64,000 nt of DNA from Clostridiales bacterium (GTDB lineage: Bacteria; Bacillota; Clostridia; Oscillospirales; CAG-272). The position numbers and the translations under genes were made by a program. The notes under the pieces are model-generated. The model was not told the origin of the DNA. It did no database searches and saw only the letters and a program-made list of their open reading frames with translations. Below are positions 37,042 to 46,418 of the stretch, piece by piece. Every line of letters begins with the position of its first letter. The stretch's first letter is position 1. The stretch is taken from contig JAAVZO010000017.1 in assembly GCA_022791685.1 (NCBI GenBank), positions 1-64,000 of the forward strand. The letters are read 5' to 3'.

Positions 37042-37618
37042 AAATTACCCCGAGCTTGAAAATATTAAGTCGGATATTGACGCTGTAATTGATATGCTTA
37101 TTGATTGCTATAAAAATGGCGGAAAGCTGCTCTGTGCCGGAAATGGCGGAAGCGCTGCCGACTCTGAGCATATCGTCGGCGAGCTGATGAAGGGCTTCCT
37201 TCTCAAGCGTCCAGTCACTGACTCGCGAATCCCAGCTGAGCTCGCGGATAAACTGCAAGGCGCACTTCCGGCGATATCTCTGTCAAATGGACTCGCACTT
37301 CCTACCGCATATCTAAATGATGTTGACGGAGAGTACACTATAGCGCAGACTTTGTATGGACTTGCTAAGCCGGGTGATATTGTGTTGCTCATATCTACGT
37401 CAGGAAATGCGAAGAATCTCGCTCATGCGGCAGAGCTTGCTCGCTGCATTGGTGTAAAGACAATCGGATTGACTGGACGAGGCGGCGGACGGCTTGCAGA
37501 GCTGTGCGATATTACGATAAAGGCTCCAGCAGATGAAACGTATCGGATACAGGAATATCACCTCCCGATCTATCACGAGATATGCGCACGTGTAGAAGCA
37601 GCATTATTTAGCAGATAA
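37031..37618 (+). CDS. SIS-domain sugar-phosphate isomerase, GmhA-like
   Basis: 195 residues with a GmhA-like SIS fold: LCAGNGGSAADSEHIVGEL (phosphate loop and catalytic region), ISLSNGLALPTAYLND and LISTSGNAKNL. GmhA converts sedoheptulose 7-phosphate to heptose 7-phosphate. GGAGGT precedes ATG 37031, inside the ROK gene's end. The pair ROK-GmhA may serve heptose or amino-sugar metabolism for surface glycans; which one is not readable from sequence. Confidence 0.85.
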   Translation: MLYENYPELENIKSDIDAVIDMLIDCYKNGGKLLCAGNGGSAADSEHIVGELMKGFLLKRPVTDSRIPAELADKLQGALPAISLSNGLALPTAYLNDVDGEYTIAQTLYGLAKPGDIVLLISTSGNAKNLAHAAELARCIGVKTIGLTGRGGGRLAELCDITIKAPADETYRIQEYHLPIYHEICARVEAALFSR

Positions 37619-37620
37619 TA

Positions 37621-37665
37621 AAAAATCGCAGTACGAAAATTGTATTGATTCGTACTGCGATTTTT
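37621..37665. terminator. Bidirectional terminator between gmhA-like and SleB genes
   Basis: AAAAATCGCAGTACGAA pairs perfectly with TTCGTACTGCGATTTTT. Confidence 0.9.
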
Positions 37666-37669
37666 CTAT

Positions 37670-38446
37670 TTACGAATAAAAGTCGTGACCACCGACTGAG
37701 AATAAAAATGGACGGTTTTCAACTATCCAGAAGCTGGTGGCGATCCGCGGATTCAGAAAATACATTGCGTCGCGTGATATGTAATAGCCGTCGAGGCATA
37801 TCTTCGCTGCGATAATGCTTTCTTCGGTCGGTTCATTGTAAACTGTGCCATTCGCGGTCGGAGTGAACTGTACCCCATATTCATTGTCGAAAATTACGCC
37901 ATAGATTGTATCTGGAAATTCATCGCTTTTCATACGGTTAAGAACAACGTTGCCGACAAGAATTTTTCCTGCCATAGGTTCTCCCTGTGCTTCTGCGCTG
38001 ATTATCCGCGACATCCAGTATAGCTCGTCCGCGTTGTAATATTCGTCGCCGGACAAAATGCCGTCACTTGCTTCAAGTGTGACATCTACTGAGCGAGTCG
38101 GGTCATCCCAGTATACGTCGGCGTTGTACATTTTCGCTATCGAACGAATCGGAACAAATATGTCGCCGTCGATTTCGAGTATTTCAGCGCCGCCTACATA
38201 GCGTCCGCGTGCGGAAATGTAATTTTCACCTCCCATCGCTTCTACATCGAGTGAAGCGCCCGAAATATTTCCGAGCAGATTTTGTACTGAGTCAAGATTT
38301 ACATATGTAGTTTCGCCTATCAGCTGTGCGCCGATATCCTGCACGCTTCCGTTGAAGCGTGTCTCGATAGGTTCGTTTGCACTGAGCGCAGTTGCAAAAA
38401 TCGAGATGGCGGCGATGGCTGCTGATAGAAATTTCAGCTTACTCAC
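37670..38446 (-). CDS. SleB-type spore cortex/cell wall hydrolase with copper-amine-oxidase-like domain
   Basis: 258 residues: signal peptide (~1-23), a copper-amine-oxidase-N-like beta domain (~25-125; LIGETTYVNLDSV, DIFVPIRSIAKMYNADVYWD), then a Hydrolase_2/SleB catalytic domain (~135-255; ISAEAQGEPMAGKILVGNVVLNRM with the catalytic Glu, and NPRIATSFWI). Such proteins cleave peptidoglycan or spore cortex and point to sporulation. Start follows AAAGGAGG on the minus strand. Confidence 0.9.
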   Translation of the reverse strand: MSKLKFLSAAIAAISIFATALSANEPIETRFNGSVQDIGAQLIGETTYVNLDSVQNLLGNISGASLDVEAMGGENYISARGRYVGGAEILEIDGDIFVPIRSIAKMYNADVYWDDPTRSVDVTLEASDGILSGDEYYNADELYWMSRIISAEAQGEPMAGKILVGNVVLNRMKSDEFPDTIYGVIFDNEYGVQFTPTANGTVYNEPTEESIIAAKICLDGYYISRDAMYFLNPRIATSFWIVENRPFLFSVGGHDFYS

Positions 38447-38571
38447 AAAAGACCTCCTTTGTTTTGATTTTGTGTTGGATCATATCCTCCACGGTATTAT
38501 TTTATCATATTTGCGCAAAAAAAGCAACGAACAAAATTTGGTATTAGTGAATTCGTTTTTTGAAATATCTA

Positions 38572-38600
38572 TTGACAAACGCAATTGCATCTGATATAAT
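38572..38600 (+). promoter_or_regulatory. Strong promoter of the small gene at 38648
   Basis: Consensus TTGACA, 17-nt spacer, consensus TATAAT. Confidence 0.85.
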
Positions 38601-38647
38601 TGTAACTGGGGATGGAATCCATAACAAAAACATGATTCGCGTCGTAG

Positions 38648-38881
38648 ATGAAGGAGGCAACGCTGCGCCCCAATATCCGCGACGTGCGAGAGGACTTGTC
38701 AATGCTGGTCTGGCATATTGGACAAGTCCAGACGAGGTTGAAATTTGTCTATAAAATTTACGATGGTATTACGTCTGCAAGATCTCATATAACATCTGAG
38801 GAAAAAGTGCAGATCATCAATCAAATGATTGATATTGCCGGCAACAATTGCAGTGAAGATCTTTGTGCCAGCTTTTTTTGA
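38648..38881 (+). CDS. Small unknown protein with its own strong promoter
   Basis: Up to 77 residues (MKEATLRPNIRDVREDL...), ending in GNNCSEDLCASFF with two close cysteines. No family recognised. An AAGGAGG lies inside the first codons, five nt before an in-frame CTG at 38663, so translation may start there rather than at ATG 38648. A consensus promoter upstream and a terminator downstream support a real transcript. Predicted helical and soluble. Confidence 0.5.
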   Translation: MKEATLRPNIRDVREDLSMLVWHIGQVQTRLKFVYKIYDGITSARSHITSEEKVQIINQMIDIAGNNCSEDLCASFF

Positions 38882-38915
38882 AAAGACACTCAGTATGCTT
38901 AATGCGTAAATAACT

Positions 38916-38947
38916 AAAAATCCACCGTATATCCGGTGGATTTTCTT
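38916..38947 (+). terminator. Terminator after the small gene
   Basis: AAAAATCCACCG pairs with CGGTGGATTTT, then CTTTTG. Its stem is nearly the same as the terminator at 40178-40210. Confidence 0.85.
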
Positions 38948-38957
38948 TTGCTTAGTA

Positions 38958-38986
38958 TTGACAAGACTGAATATGTATGATATAAT
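38958..38986 (+). promoter_or_regulatory. Promoter of the beta-helix gene
   Basis: TTGACA, 17-nt spacer, TATAAT. Confidence 0.85.
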
Positions 38987-39075
38987 TTAATACTGATAAC
39001 TATCGTGGTAAATATATCATGGATTTTATATTGAAATTCGAAAATTACGGCTAATTATAAAGGAAGGTATATAAA

Positions 39076-40158
39076 ATGCAAACAATTTTTGATATTACAG
39101 CATATGGCGCTGTCGGCGATGGTGTGACCGACTGTACACAAGCTATTCAAGCCGCATTGGACGCTGCTGCGTCATGTCGTGGTGTGGTCACAGTTCCGCC
39201 CGGAATTTATGCTACCGGAAAGCTGCATATGGGAGTTGGCGTTTCTCTTGAAGGACATTCGGCATGGAGTTTTCGCAGCTTCGGTTCGTCGGTGTTTCTG
39301 CTTAATGACCCAACGGCGGATTGTCTTCTGGATATTACAGGTGCGTTTGGCTGCTCGATACGCGGTATGAGCCTGAATGGACAAAGACTTGGAAACGGAA
39401 TTCACGGAGTAAAGCTGTATTGGGATAAATACAATGGCGGCTCGGAAGAAGATACGCCGACTATTGATGACTGCCGCATAGGCTGCTTCACTGGCGATGG
39501 TGTAAGACTCGAACATATCTGGTGCTTTTCAGTTCGTCACAGTATGCTTTGCTTTAACAGAGGTGCGGGACTTTACATCGACGGCTGGGACGGCTTCATT
39601 ATGGACAACTGGTTTTCAGGCAATTCTCGCGGCGGTATAGCTGGCGGACCGTGTGTAGCCTCAATTACAGCGACAGGAAACCGTGTGGAGTGGAATCGTC
39701 TGGCCGGTTTCTATCTGCCTAATGTAAACTGCTGCAATTTTACCGGAAATTACTTTGATCGTTCAGGAGGACCTGCGCTGATTCTCGGTGCGAAGGATGG
39801 AAGTGCGACATCGCTTTCTATCAGCGGAAATCTGATCTATCGCTCAGGCAAGCCAGCAGAGGACGCAGATCATAATTATCTGCCATTTGATGACCCATTT
39901 GACAGCTCGCACGTGCATATGATCAAAGGTGAAAATATCACAATGACAGGCAACACCTTCCGTTTGGGACGTGATGATGGCGGCGTTGGTGCATTTAGTC
40001 CGGATTATGCTATCGTGATTGAGGATTCTCATCATTGCATTGTACGTGACAATGTATGGTATACGGGATGTTTGTCGGAAGGAATTGTTATTCGTGACGG
40101 CTGCCATGATCTGATTACTGACGGAAATGTTGGCGCTGAATGGCATCGAGAGAAATAA
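39076..40158 (+). CDS. Right-handed beta-helix protein (pectate lyase 3-like)
   Basis: 360 residues. N-terminal FDITAYGAVGDGVTDCTQAIQ is the classic start of pectate-lyase-3/GH28-like beta-helices (ADGxxDDT pattern), followed by VVTVPPGIYATGKL and many short G-N-x-I/F rungs. No secretion signal is seen, so it may act in the cytoplasm or leave by another path. Such proteins cleave or bind polysaccharides such as pectins; catalytic residues are not clear. Own promoter and terminator. Confidence 0.8.
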   Translation: MQTIFDITAYGAVGDGVTDCTQAIQAALDAAASCRGVVTVPPGIYATGKLHMGVGVSLEGHSAWSFRSFGSSVFLLNDPTADCLLDITGAFGCSIRGMSLNGQRLGNGIHGVKLYWDKYNGGSEEDTPTIDDCRIGCFTGDGVRLEHIWCFSVRHSMLCFNRGAGLYIDGWDGFIMDNWFSGNSRGGIAGGPCVASITATGNRVEWNRLAGFYLPNVNCCNFTGNYFDRSGGPALILGAKDGSATSLSISGNLIYRSGKPAEDADHNYLPFDDPFDSSHVHMIKGENITMTGNTFRLGRDDGGVGAFSPDYAIVIEDSHHCIVRDNVWYTGCLSEGIVIRDGCHDLITDGNVGAEWHREK

Positions 40159-40177
40159 CATATCGATAGAATATAAG

Positions 40178-40210
40178 AAAAATCCACCGGAGATCCGGTG
40201 GATTTTTTAT
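40178..40210 (+). terminator. Terminator of the beta-helix gene
   Basis: AAAAATCCACCGG pairs with CCGGTGGATTTTTT. Near copy of the terminator at 38916-38947, so the beta-helix gene is flanked by similar hairpins. Confidence 0.9.
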
Positions 40211-40226
40211 TGCAATAAACTTTAGC

Positions 40227-41666
40227 TTAATAAGCCTTGCCCCAGTATACGAGCTGCTTTGCAGGCTTTCCGCAGCAAACGCAGACATCGGAGATGTGCT
40301 CCTGTTCGAGCGGAACGCAGCGCGAACCGACTCCGGTCATTTCTTTGACCTTATCCTCGCACTCAGGGTCACCGCACCACATTGCACGGACGAATCCGTC
40401 GCCGTTAGCTGCGAGCTTCTCGATGATCTCATCTATCGTCTTGCAGTCGTAGGTACGTTTTTCGCGATTTGCGAGCGCCTTTGCGTACATACCGTCGCGA
40501 ACCTCTTGAAGCTTTGCTTTTACTGCAGCTTCAAGCTCATCGAGCTTGACTACAGTCTTTTCGAGATTGTGGCGGGTCACTATCACACACTGTCCAGCTT
40601 CGATGTCGCGCGGACCGAGTTCGATTCTGAGCGGTACGCCCTTCATCTCATATTCCGCGAACTTCCATCCGGGTGAATTGTCGCTGTCGTCGAGCTTTAC
40701 ACGATAATCGCCCTTCAGACGGTTTGCGAGCTCAGTAGCGGCTTCGATAACGCCAGGCTTATGAGCGGCTACCGGTATTACAACTACTTGTATCGGTGCG
40801 ACTGCCGGCGGAAGTACGAGTCCGTTGTCGTCGCCGTGAGTCATGATTATACCGCCTATCATACGGGTAGTTACGCCCCATGAGGTCTGGAACGGGTGAA
40901 CGAGCTTGTTATCCTTGTCTGTATAGGTGATGTCGAATGCTTTTGCAAAGCCGTCGCCGAAATAGTGCGATGTTCCTGCCTGTAACGCCTTACCGTCATG
41001 CATGAGCGCTTCGATCGCGTAGGTATCCTCAGCGCCTGCGAACTTATCGCTCGGAGTTTTTGCACCCTTGATTACCGGGATCGCGAGGTCCTCCTCGTGG
41101 AAATCAGCGTATACGTTCAACATTTGAACGGTCTCAGCTCTTGCTTCCTCAGCAGTTGCGTGCATTGTATGACCTTCCTGCCAGAGGAATTCGCGTGAAC
41201 GCAGGAAGGGACGAGTAGTCTTTTCCCAGCGAACTACCGAGCACCACTGATTGTAGAGCTTAGGCAGGTCACGGTAGGAGCGGATTATATTTGCGTAATG
41301 CTCGCAGAAGAGAGTCTCAGAGGTCGGACGGACGCAGAGACGTTCGGTCAACTTTTCGCTGCCGCCGTGAGTTACCCATGCAACCTCCGGCGCGAAGCCT
41401 TCAACGTGATCCTTTTCTTTATTGAGAAGGCTCTCAGGGATGAACATTGGCATATATACATTCTCGTGTCCCAGTGCTTTAAAGCGGGAGTCGAGATTTT
41501 TTTGAATATTTTCCCAGATAGCGTAGCCGTATGGGCGGATTATCATACATCCTTTTACGCTCGAATAGTCGATAAGGTCAGCCTTTTTACAGATATCGGT
41601 GTACCATTGAGCGAAGTCGACATCCATTGATGTTATCTGCTCAACGAGCTTTTTATCGCCAGCCAT
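40227..41666 (-). CDS. proS: Prolyl-tRNA synthetase, archaeal/eukaryotic type
   Basis: 479 residues, class II aaRS of the short ProRS type without editing insert. Class II motif elements are visible ([14 protein letters not shown] near 40-53; [29 protein letters not shown]), with an anticodon-binding domain and a C-terminal zinc-type end ([15 protein letters not shown]). Charges tRNA-Pro. A consensus promoter precedes it. Confidence 0.95.
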   Translation of the reverse strand: MAGDKKLVEQITSMDVDFAQWYTDICKKADLIDYSSVKGCMIIRPYGYAIWENIQKNLDSRFKALGHENVYMPMFIPESLLNKEKDHVEGFAPEVAWVTHGGSEKLTERLCVRPTSETLFCEHYANIIRSYRDLPKLYNQWCSVVRWEKTTRPFLRSREFLWQEGHTMHATAEEARAETVQMLNVYADFHEEDLAIPVIKGAKTPSDKFAGAEDTYAIEALMHDGKALQAGTSHYFGDGFAKAFDITYTDKDNKLVHPFQTSWGVTTRMIGGIIMTHGDDNGLVLPPAVAPIQVVVIPVAAHKPGVIEAATELANRLKGDYRVKLDDSDNSPGWKFAEYEMKGVPLRIELGPRDIEAGQCVIVTRHNLEKTVVKLDELEAAVKAKLQEVRDGMYAKALANREKRTYDCKTIDEIIEKLAANGDGFVRAMWCGDPECEDKVKEMTGVGSRCVPLEQEHISDVCVCCGKPAKQLVYWGKAY

Positions 41667-41699
41667 TTTATCAATCCTTTCAAATAAATAGATATAATT

Positions 41700-41728
41700 A
41701 TTATACTATATTTTGCCGCTCTTGTCAA
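41700..41728 (-). promoter_or_regulatory. proS promoter
   Basis: On the minus strand TTGACA (41728-41723), 17-nt spacer, TATAAT (41705-41700). No T-box leader is apparent; the predicted 5' leader is only ~30 nt. Confidence 0.85.
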
Positions 41729-41770
41729 GGGCTGACGAGTAAGATTTTACAAAATGCTTGATGAGTAAAA

Positions 41771-41812
41771 TAAAATAACCTGCAGAGCTGTTGAAGTCTA
41801 CAGGTAATTTTA
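41771..41812 (-). terminator. Terminator after the ComEC-like MBL gene
   Basis: Minus strand ACCTGTAGA pairs with TCTGCAGGT, followed by TATTTTATTTT. Confidence 0.8.
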
Positions 41813-41814
41813 TT

Positions 41815-42771
41815 TTAACTTGCAAGCCGCAGGTCTTTTCCGTCGGAGATTATCACAACAGTGCCCATTGTGTCGGTGCGGAAAATATGGTCGTCGTCGA
41901 TACCGAAATTCTTGAGTCTTTCCAGAATTTCACGGTGTGGGTGACCGTAGCTATTTCCGGTTTTGCAAGAAAATGCAACGTATGTCGGTGAAACGGCATC
42001 GAGAAATTCCTGACTTGTCGATGTGCTTGAGCCATGATGACCGAGCTTCAGAAAGTCGCATTTCAAATCAAACGTCGAAAATGTTTCGAGAATTTTCTTC
42101 TCCGATGGCACTTCTGCGTCACCTGTGAACATAAATGCAGTTCCGCCATACAACAGGCGAATAACTATACTCGAATCGTTCGCGTTATCGCTTACCGATG
42201 GGTCTGGAGCAAGCACGGTGAATTTGATATCGCCGAGCGTATACACATCGTTGACCTCCGGGATCTCAACGTTCACATCTCGCGATTCGATCGCGTCGAG
42301 CAGCTTCGTCATGGTCACGGTCGATACATCGGTTTCCGGCATTAGCAGCGTACCTATATTGTATTCGTTTACCACCATATCTGCGCCACCGATGTGGTCT
42401 TCGTGTGGATGTGTACAGATGAAATAATCGATATTCTTTATTCCGCAGGCGTTGAGGTGTGCTCGAAGGTCGTTTTCAGCAGAATTCGTTCCAGCGTCGA
42501 TTAGTATCACACCGGCATTTGTCCGCACGAGTATGCTGTCTCCTTGGCCTACATCGATTATATGAACTTCAAGCTCACCGTCGGCAACTTCACTTGCGAA
42601 TATTTTGTATAGCTGATTATAATCGAAGCCGTAATCTTTCAGAAACAGTGCGATCTTGTCGCCGAAAAGTATGTATATAATCGCGGCGGCGACAGTCAGC
42701 AGTGAAGTAAGAAATGCTGCAAATTTTTTACTTGATTTCGAACGCTCTTTTTTTACAACAGTATGTTTCAT
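41815..42771 (-). CDS. Membrane-anchored metallo-beta-lactamase-fold protein, ComEC C-terminal type
   Basis: 318 residues: a basic N-terminus, one membrane anchor (~18-45), then an MBL domain of ComEC/Rec2 C-terminal type: DVGQGDSILV, CTHPHEDHIGG (HxHxDH), FTGDAE, LKLGHHGSSTS, YGHPHREILERL. In full ComEC this domain is thought to act on incoming DNA; here it stands alone on the outer face of the membrane, and is common in this form in Firmicutes. Overlaps nothing; 21 bp after tex. Confidence 0.88.
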   Translation of the reverse strand: MKHTVVKKERSKSSKKFAAFLTSLLTVAAAIIYILFGDKIALFLKDYGFDYNQLYKIFASEVADGELEVHIIDVGQGDSILVRTNAGVILIDAGTNSAENDLRAHLNACGIKNIDYFICTHPHEDHIGGADMVVNEYNIGTLLMPETDVSTVTMTKLLDAIESRDVNVEIPEVNDVYTLGDIKFTVLAPDPSVSDNANDSSIVIRLLYGGTAFMFTGDAEVPSEKKILETFSTFDLKCDFLKLGHHGSSTSTSQEFLDAVSPTYVAFSCKTGNSYGHPHREILERLKNFGIDDDHIFRTDTMGTVVIISDGKDLRLAS

Positions 42772-42792
42772 TATTGTATATTCGCTCGCTTA

Positions 42793-44943
42793 TTATATTT
42801 TCATTGTGAGTGCAATTCGCTTTTTTGCGAGGTCTATTGAGAGTATCTTTACTTCAACGATATCTCCAACTGCTAGTACCTCACTTGGGTGCTTGATATA
42901 TTTATTCGATATCTGCGAAATATGTACAAGCCCATCCTGATGTACTCCGATGTCGACGAATGCGCCGAAGTCGATGACATTTCGTACAGTTCCAGTCAGC
43001 ACCATATCCGGCTTCAAGTCAGCGATATCGAGTATATCATCGCGCAGAATCACCGGTGGCAGGCTATCGCGCACGTCGCGTCCCGGCTTTTCAAGCTCGC
43101 CGATTATGTCGCGGAGTGTCGGTTCGCCGACGTTTAATTCAGTGCAGAGCTGCTTTATTCCGCGCTTCTCGCATTTTGCACGCAGTCCAGCGAGCTTGTT
43201 TGCACGCACGTCGTCGGAGGTGTAGTCGAAGCACTCGAGCAGCTGCTTTGCGACCGGATAGCTTTCGGGGTGGACTCCGGTACAGTCGAGTATTTCGTCT
43301 GAGCCTGATACGCGCAGAAATCCGGCGCACTGCTCGAACGCCTTAGCGCCGATACGCGGCACCTTTTTTATCTGTGCGCGTGACTTGAATTCGCCGTTTT
43401 CCTCGCGGTATTTTACGATATTTTTAGCGCTGGTAGTATTGATTCCAGATACGTATGAAAGCAGTGAGTAGGACGCGGTATTGATATCTACGCCGACGCT
43501 GTTTACGCAGTCCTCGACAACTCCGCCGAGCGCTTCATCAAGTCGCGCTGGCTTCATATCGTGCTGATACTGACCGACACCGATTGATTTAGGGTCTATC
43601 TTTACAAGCTCAGCAAGCGGGTCTTGCAGTCGGCGAGCTATTGAAACTGCGCTGCGCTGCATAACGTCAAAGTCGGGGAATTCTTCAGCTGCGAGCTTTG
43701 AAGCCGAATATACCGACGCACCAGCTTCGCTTACTACCGTATATTTTGTATCGCCGCCGATTTCCTTCAGCACATCTGCGATGAATATTTCGCTCTCCTT
43801 TGATGCTGTTCCATTGCCGATCGCTATTACTCCGACATCGTATTTCGATATCAGGCGCTTGATGACCTTCTTCGATTCCTCAGTACGCGACTGCGGCTTC
43901 ATTGGGTAGATTACGGCAGTATCGAGTACTTTTCCGGTTTTGTCAACTACTGCTAACTTGCAGCCGTGCGCATAGCCGGGGTCGTAACCGAGTGCGGTTT
44001 TGCCCTTTAGTGGTGGCTGCATAAGCAGATGTTTAAGATTATCCTCGAATACTTTTATTGCGCCCTCACAGGCATCGTCAAAGCTGGTCGAGCGTATTTC
44101 ACGCTCGACACTTGGAGCTATCAGACGCTCGTAGCTGTCGACTATCGCACTCTGTATGTATTTTTTAGCTGGACTGTCGACAGGTTTTACTATTTCTGCA
44201 AACAGATAATTGAGTATTATGTCGCTGTCGATCTCGAGTGCGACTTTCAGAAATTCTTCCTTCTCACCGCGGTTTATTGCAAGTACGCGGTGTCCTGGGA
44301 GCTTTGCAAGCTTTTCGTGGAAGTCGTAATAAAGCGCATACACAGAGTCGCCTTCTTTGGCTTGTTTCGTAACTATCTCGCCGTACTCGGTAGTTAATGC
44401 TCGGATCTTCTTGCGGTATTCGGCGTTATCTGAGATATCCTCGGCGATTATGTCGCAAGCTCCGGCAAATGCTTCTTCCGGCGAATTTACTTCCTTTTCA
44501 GAATTTACGAGCGCAGTTGCCTGCTCGTCGAGCGATGGGGAATATTTCTTATCCTGACTCATGAGCGCTTCGGCGAGTCCTTCAAGCCCGCGCTCGCGTG
44601 CTATCGACGCACGTGTACGGCGCTTTGGACGGAATGGGCGGTAAATGTCCTCAATTTCGGTGAGGATCTTTGCATTATCAAGCGCTTTTTCGATTTCTGG
44701 AGTGAGCTTTTCCTGCTCGTTTATGAGCTTACGCACTTCCTCACGGCGTGCGTCAAGTGAGCGGAGATACACGAGTCGATCGTACAGATCACGCAGTACG
44801 CTGTCATCGAGCGAGCCGGTGACTTCCTTTCTATAACGTGCGATGAAGGGAATCGTACTGCCTTCGTCGATAAGAGCGACGGTGTTTTCCACTTGTTCGG
44901 GCTTTAATGAAAATTCTGCTGCGAGTGTTTTGATTATATCCAT
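42793..44943 (-). CDS. tex: Tex-family S1 RNA-binding protein
   Basis: 716 residues, standard Tex layout: N-terminal Tex domain (LKPEQVENTVALIDEGSTIPFIARYRKEVTG across 16-46), YqgF-like RNase H domain (LGYDPGYAHGCKLAVVD; IGNGTASKESE), helix-hairpin-helix region (VNTASYSLLSYVSGI-like), and a C-terminal S1 domain (VLTGTVRNVIDFGAFVDIG). Conserved nucleic-acid-binding protein linked to transcription and toxin expression. Confidence 0.95.
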   Translation of the reverse strand: MDIIKTLAAEFSLKPEQVENTVALIDEGSTIPFIARYRKEVTGSLDDSVLRDLYDRLVYLRSLDARREEVRKLINEQEKLTPEIEKALDNAKILTEIEDIYRPFRPKRRTRASIARERGLEGLAEALMSQDKKYSPSLDEQATALVNSEKEVNSPEEAFAGACDIIAEDISDNAEYRKKIRALTTEYGEIVTKQAKEGDSVYALYYDFHEKLAKLPGHRVLAINRGEKEEFLKVALEIDSDIILNYLFAEIVKPVDSPAKKYIQSAIVDSYERLIAPSVEREIRSTSFDDACEGAIKVFEDNLKHLLMQPPLKGKTALGYDPGYAHGCKLAVVDKTGKVLDTAVIYPMKPQSRTEESKKVIKRLISKYDVGVIAIGNGTASKESEIFIADVLKEIGGDTKYTVVSEAGASVYSASKLAAEEFPDFDVMQRSAVSIARRLQDPLAELVKIDPKSIGVGQYQHDMKPARLDEALGGVVEDCVNSVGVDINTASYSLLSYVSGINTTSAKNIVKYREENGEFKSRAQIKKVPRIGAKAFEQCAGFLRVSGSDEILDCTGVHPESYPVAKQLLECFDYTSDDVRANKLAGLRAKCEKRGIKQLCTELNVGEPTLRDIIGELEKPGRDVRDSLPPVILRDDILDIADLKPDMVLTGTVRNVIDFGAFVDIGVHQDGLVHISQISNKYIKHPSEVLAVGDIVEVKILSIDLAKKRIALTMKI

Positions 44944-44959
44944 AAATTATTATCCTTTA

Positions 44960-45682
44960 TTATTTTTCTGCTGAGGGATTTCCACTTGCTTTGAGTATAT
45001 TTTCCTCAGCTTCTGTAAGCTCACGCCACTGACCGCGTTCAAGCGAGCTGTCGAGCGGGATTCCGGCAAATTCGACGCGTTCGAGGTAGGTTATTTTATT
45101 GCATACAGCTTCAAGCATTCGCTTGACCTGATGGAATTTTCCCTCTGTAAGTGTCAGTCTTCCTGACATTTTGTCATCGCAAAGCTCTAATTTTGCAGGC
45201 TTTGTCAATTCGCCGTCAAGATTTACGCCGGCTTCGAGCCGCTTTTTGTCGTCATCTGTGATCATACGCTCTGAGTGGAAGTAGTAGACTTTGGCAACAT
45301 GGTGCTTTGGTGAAAGCAGCTTGTGGCAGAGCTCACCGTCGTTAGTCAGTATAAGCAGACCAAGCGTATTTTTGTCAAGCCTTCCGCATGGGAATAGCCC
45401 AAGTCGACGGTGTCTGTCGTCGAGCAGTTCGAGTACGGTCTTCTCACGTGGGTCGTCAGTGGCTGAGATATAGCCGTCGGGCTTGTTCAGCATTATATAG
45501 GTGTATTTTTTGTAGTTTATCTCACGCCCGAGAAAGGTTATTTTGTTTACGTTTGGGTCGATGTGGATATCGCTCTTTTTGACGACTTTGCCGTCGACGG
45601 CGATCCCTCCGATGCGTGCGGCTTTTGCCGCCTCAGTGCGCGAGCATATGCCCATTTCGGTTAGAAATTTATCAATTCTCAT
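44960..45682 (-). CDS. rRNA pseudouridine synthase, RsuA/RluB family
   Basis: 240 residues: N-terminal S4 RNA-binding domain (MRIDKFLTEMGICSRTEA), then the synthase with catalytic Asp in GRLDKNTLGLLILTNDGEL and later GKFHQVKRMLEAV. Makes pseudouridine in ribosomal RNA. Its ATG overlaps the TAA of the Q/N-rich gene (TAATG), so the two are translationally coupled. Confidence 0.95.
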   Translation of the reverse strand: MRIDKFLTEMGICSRTEAAKAARIGGIAVDGKVVKKSDIHIDPNVNKITFLGREINYKKYTYIMLNKPDGYISATDDPREKTVLELLDDRHRRLGLFPCGRLDKNTLGLLILTNDGELCHKLLSPKHHVAKVYYFHSERMITDDDKKRLEAGVNLDGELTKPAKLELCDDKMSGRLTLTEGKFHQVKRMLEAVCNKITYLERVEFAGIPLDSSLERGQWRELTEAEENILKASGNPSAEK

Positions 45683-46119
45683 TATAAAAACATATCAATA
45701 ATTATTTTGCAGGCAAAGTATGCTGCTGTTCCGAAAACTGCAAATCCGATCAGCAGTCCAAACAGAAAGTCGAGAAACTTTGAGTGCCCTCGGTTCTGCT
45801 TTCGTTTAGCTTTCTTATTTGTGTTATAAGTGCGCGGCGGCTGATTTATTGATTTCAGGTGTATACTTTGCGGGCGGTTGTTGTGTTGTGATATTCTATT
45901 TTGCTGGTTGTGGTTTACAGTTGAGTACTGCGGCTGGTTTATCTGGCGATACTGCTGTAGCTGCGGTCTTTGATTCTGATGCGTAGGAGTCTGATAAATG
46001 CGGTTATTAGGATAATTCGGCTGAGATGAGCCGCGCGGAATCATATTCTGATTCGTTTGACGCTGATTTTTAAAGTTCGAGTATTCGACTCTTAAATCAT
46101 TTTTCCGATCGTTCTGCAT
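45682..46119 (-). CDS. Asn/Gln-rich single-pass membrane protein of unknown function
   Basis: 145 residues: about 105 residues very rich in Asn, Gln, Pro, Tyr and His (NNRIYQTPTHQNQRPQLQQY), then a basic stretch (NKKAKRKQNRGHSK) and one C-terminal membrane helix (FLFGLLIGFAVFGTAAYFACK). Basic residues before the helix suggest the disordered part is cytoplasmic. It is coupled to the pseudouridine synthase by a TAATG overlap. No family recognised. ATG 46119 lies near a weak site. Confidence 0.75.
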   Translation of the reverse strand: MQNDRKNDLRVEYSNFKNQRQTNQNMIPRGSSQPNYPNNRIYQTPTHQNQRPQLQQYRQINQPQYSTVNHNQQNRISQHNNRPQSIHLKSINQPPRTYNTNKKAKRKQNRGHSKFLDFLFGLLIGFAVFGTAAYFACKIIIDMFL

Positions 46120-46285
46120 TTTTCTTGTACACTACCTTCGATTATAATACTATTATTGTTGACCGCATACATATATTTTATCATAATATAATGCGAATGT
46201 AAAGGCAGATAAGTAAATTTTTTCATTGTGACGGAAAAAAGCTGGGATTTTTTAAAAATATCGGCGGTTTTTTTGCGATAAGCTA

Positions 46286-46314
46286 TTGCAATAATCGAAA
46301 ATATATGGTATAAT
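46286..46314 (+). promoter_or_regulatory. rplS promoter
   Basis: TTGCAA, 17-nt spacer, TATAAT. About 100 nt of leader follows before the rplS start. Confidence 0.8.
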
Positions 46315-46324
46315 ATTTATGTTA

Positions 46325-46402
46325 TGCTTATTGAGGCATAACGAAAGCAGTCCTCTGCTAAGCTCGGCACGAATGCTTTCATATTACGATTGAATATAAA
46401 TT
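46325..46402 (+). ncRNA. Structured rplS leader, candidate L19 autoregulatory element
   Basis: The leader holds GAGGCATAACGAAAGCA, CCTCTGC and GAATGCTTTC segments that can pair (GAAAGCA with TGCTTTC). Position and length resemble known L19 leaders of Firmicutes, which mediate ribosomal-protein feedback. Family assignment is tentative. Confidence 0.45.
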
Positions 46403-46418
46403 CAAGGAGGAAGCCAAA

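Noticed and set aside
41667..41760. T-box leader before proS
   Set aside because: The consensus promoter leaves a leader of about 30 nt, too short for a T-box.
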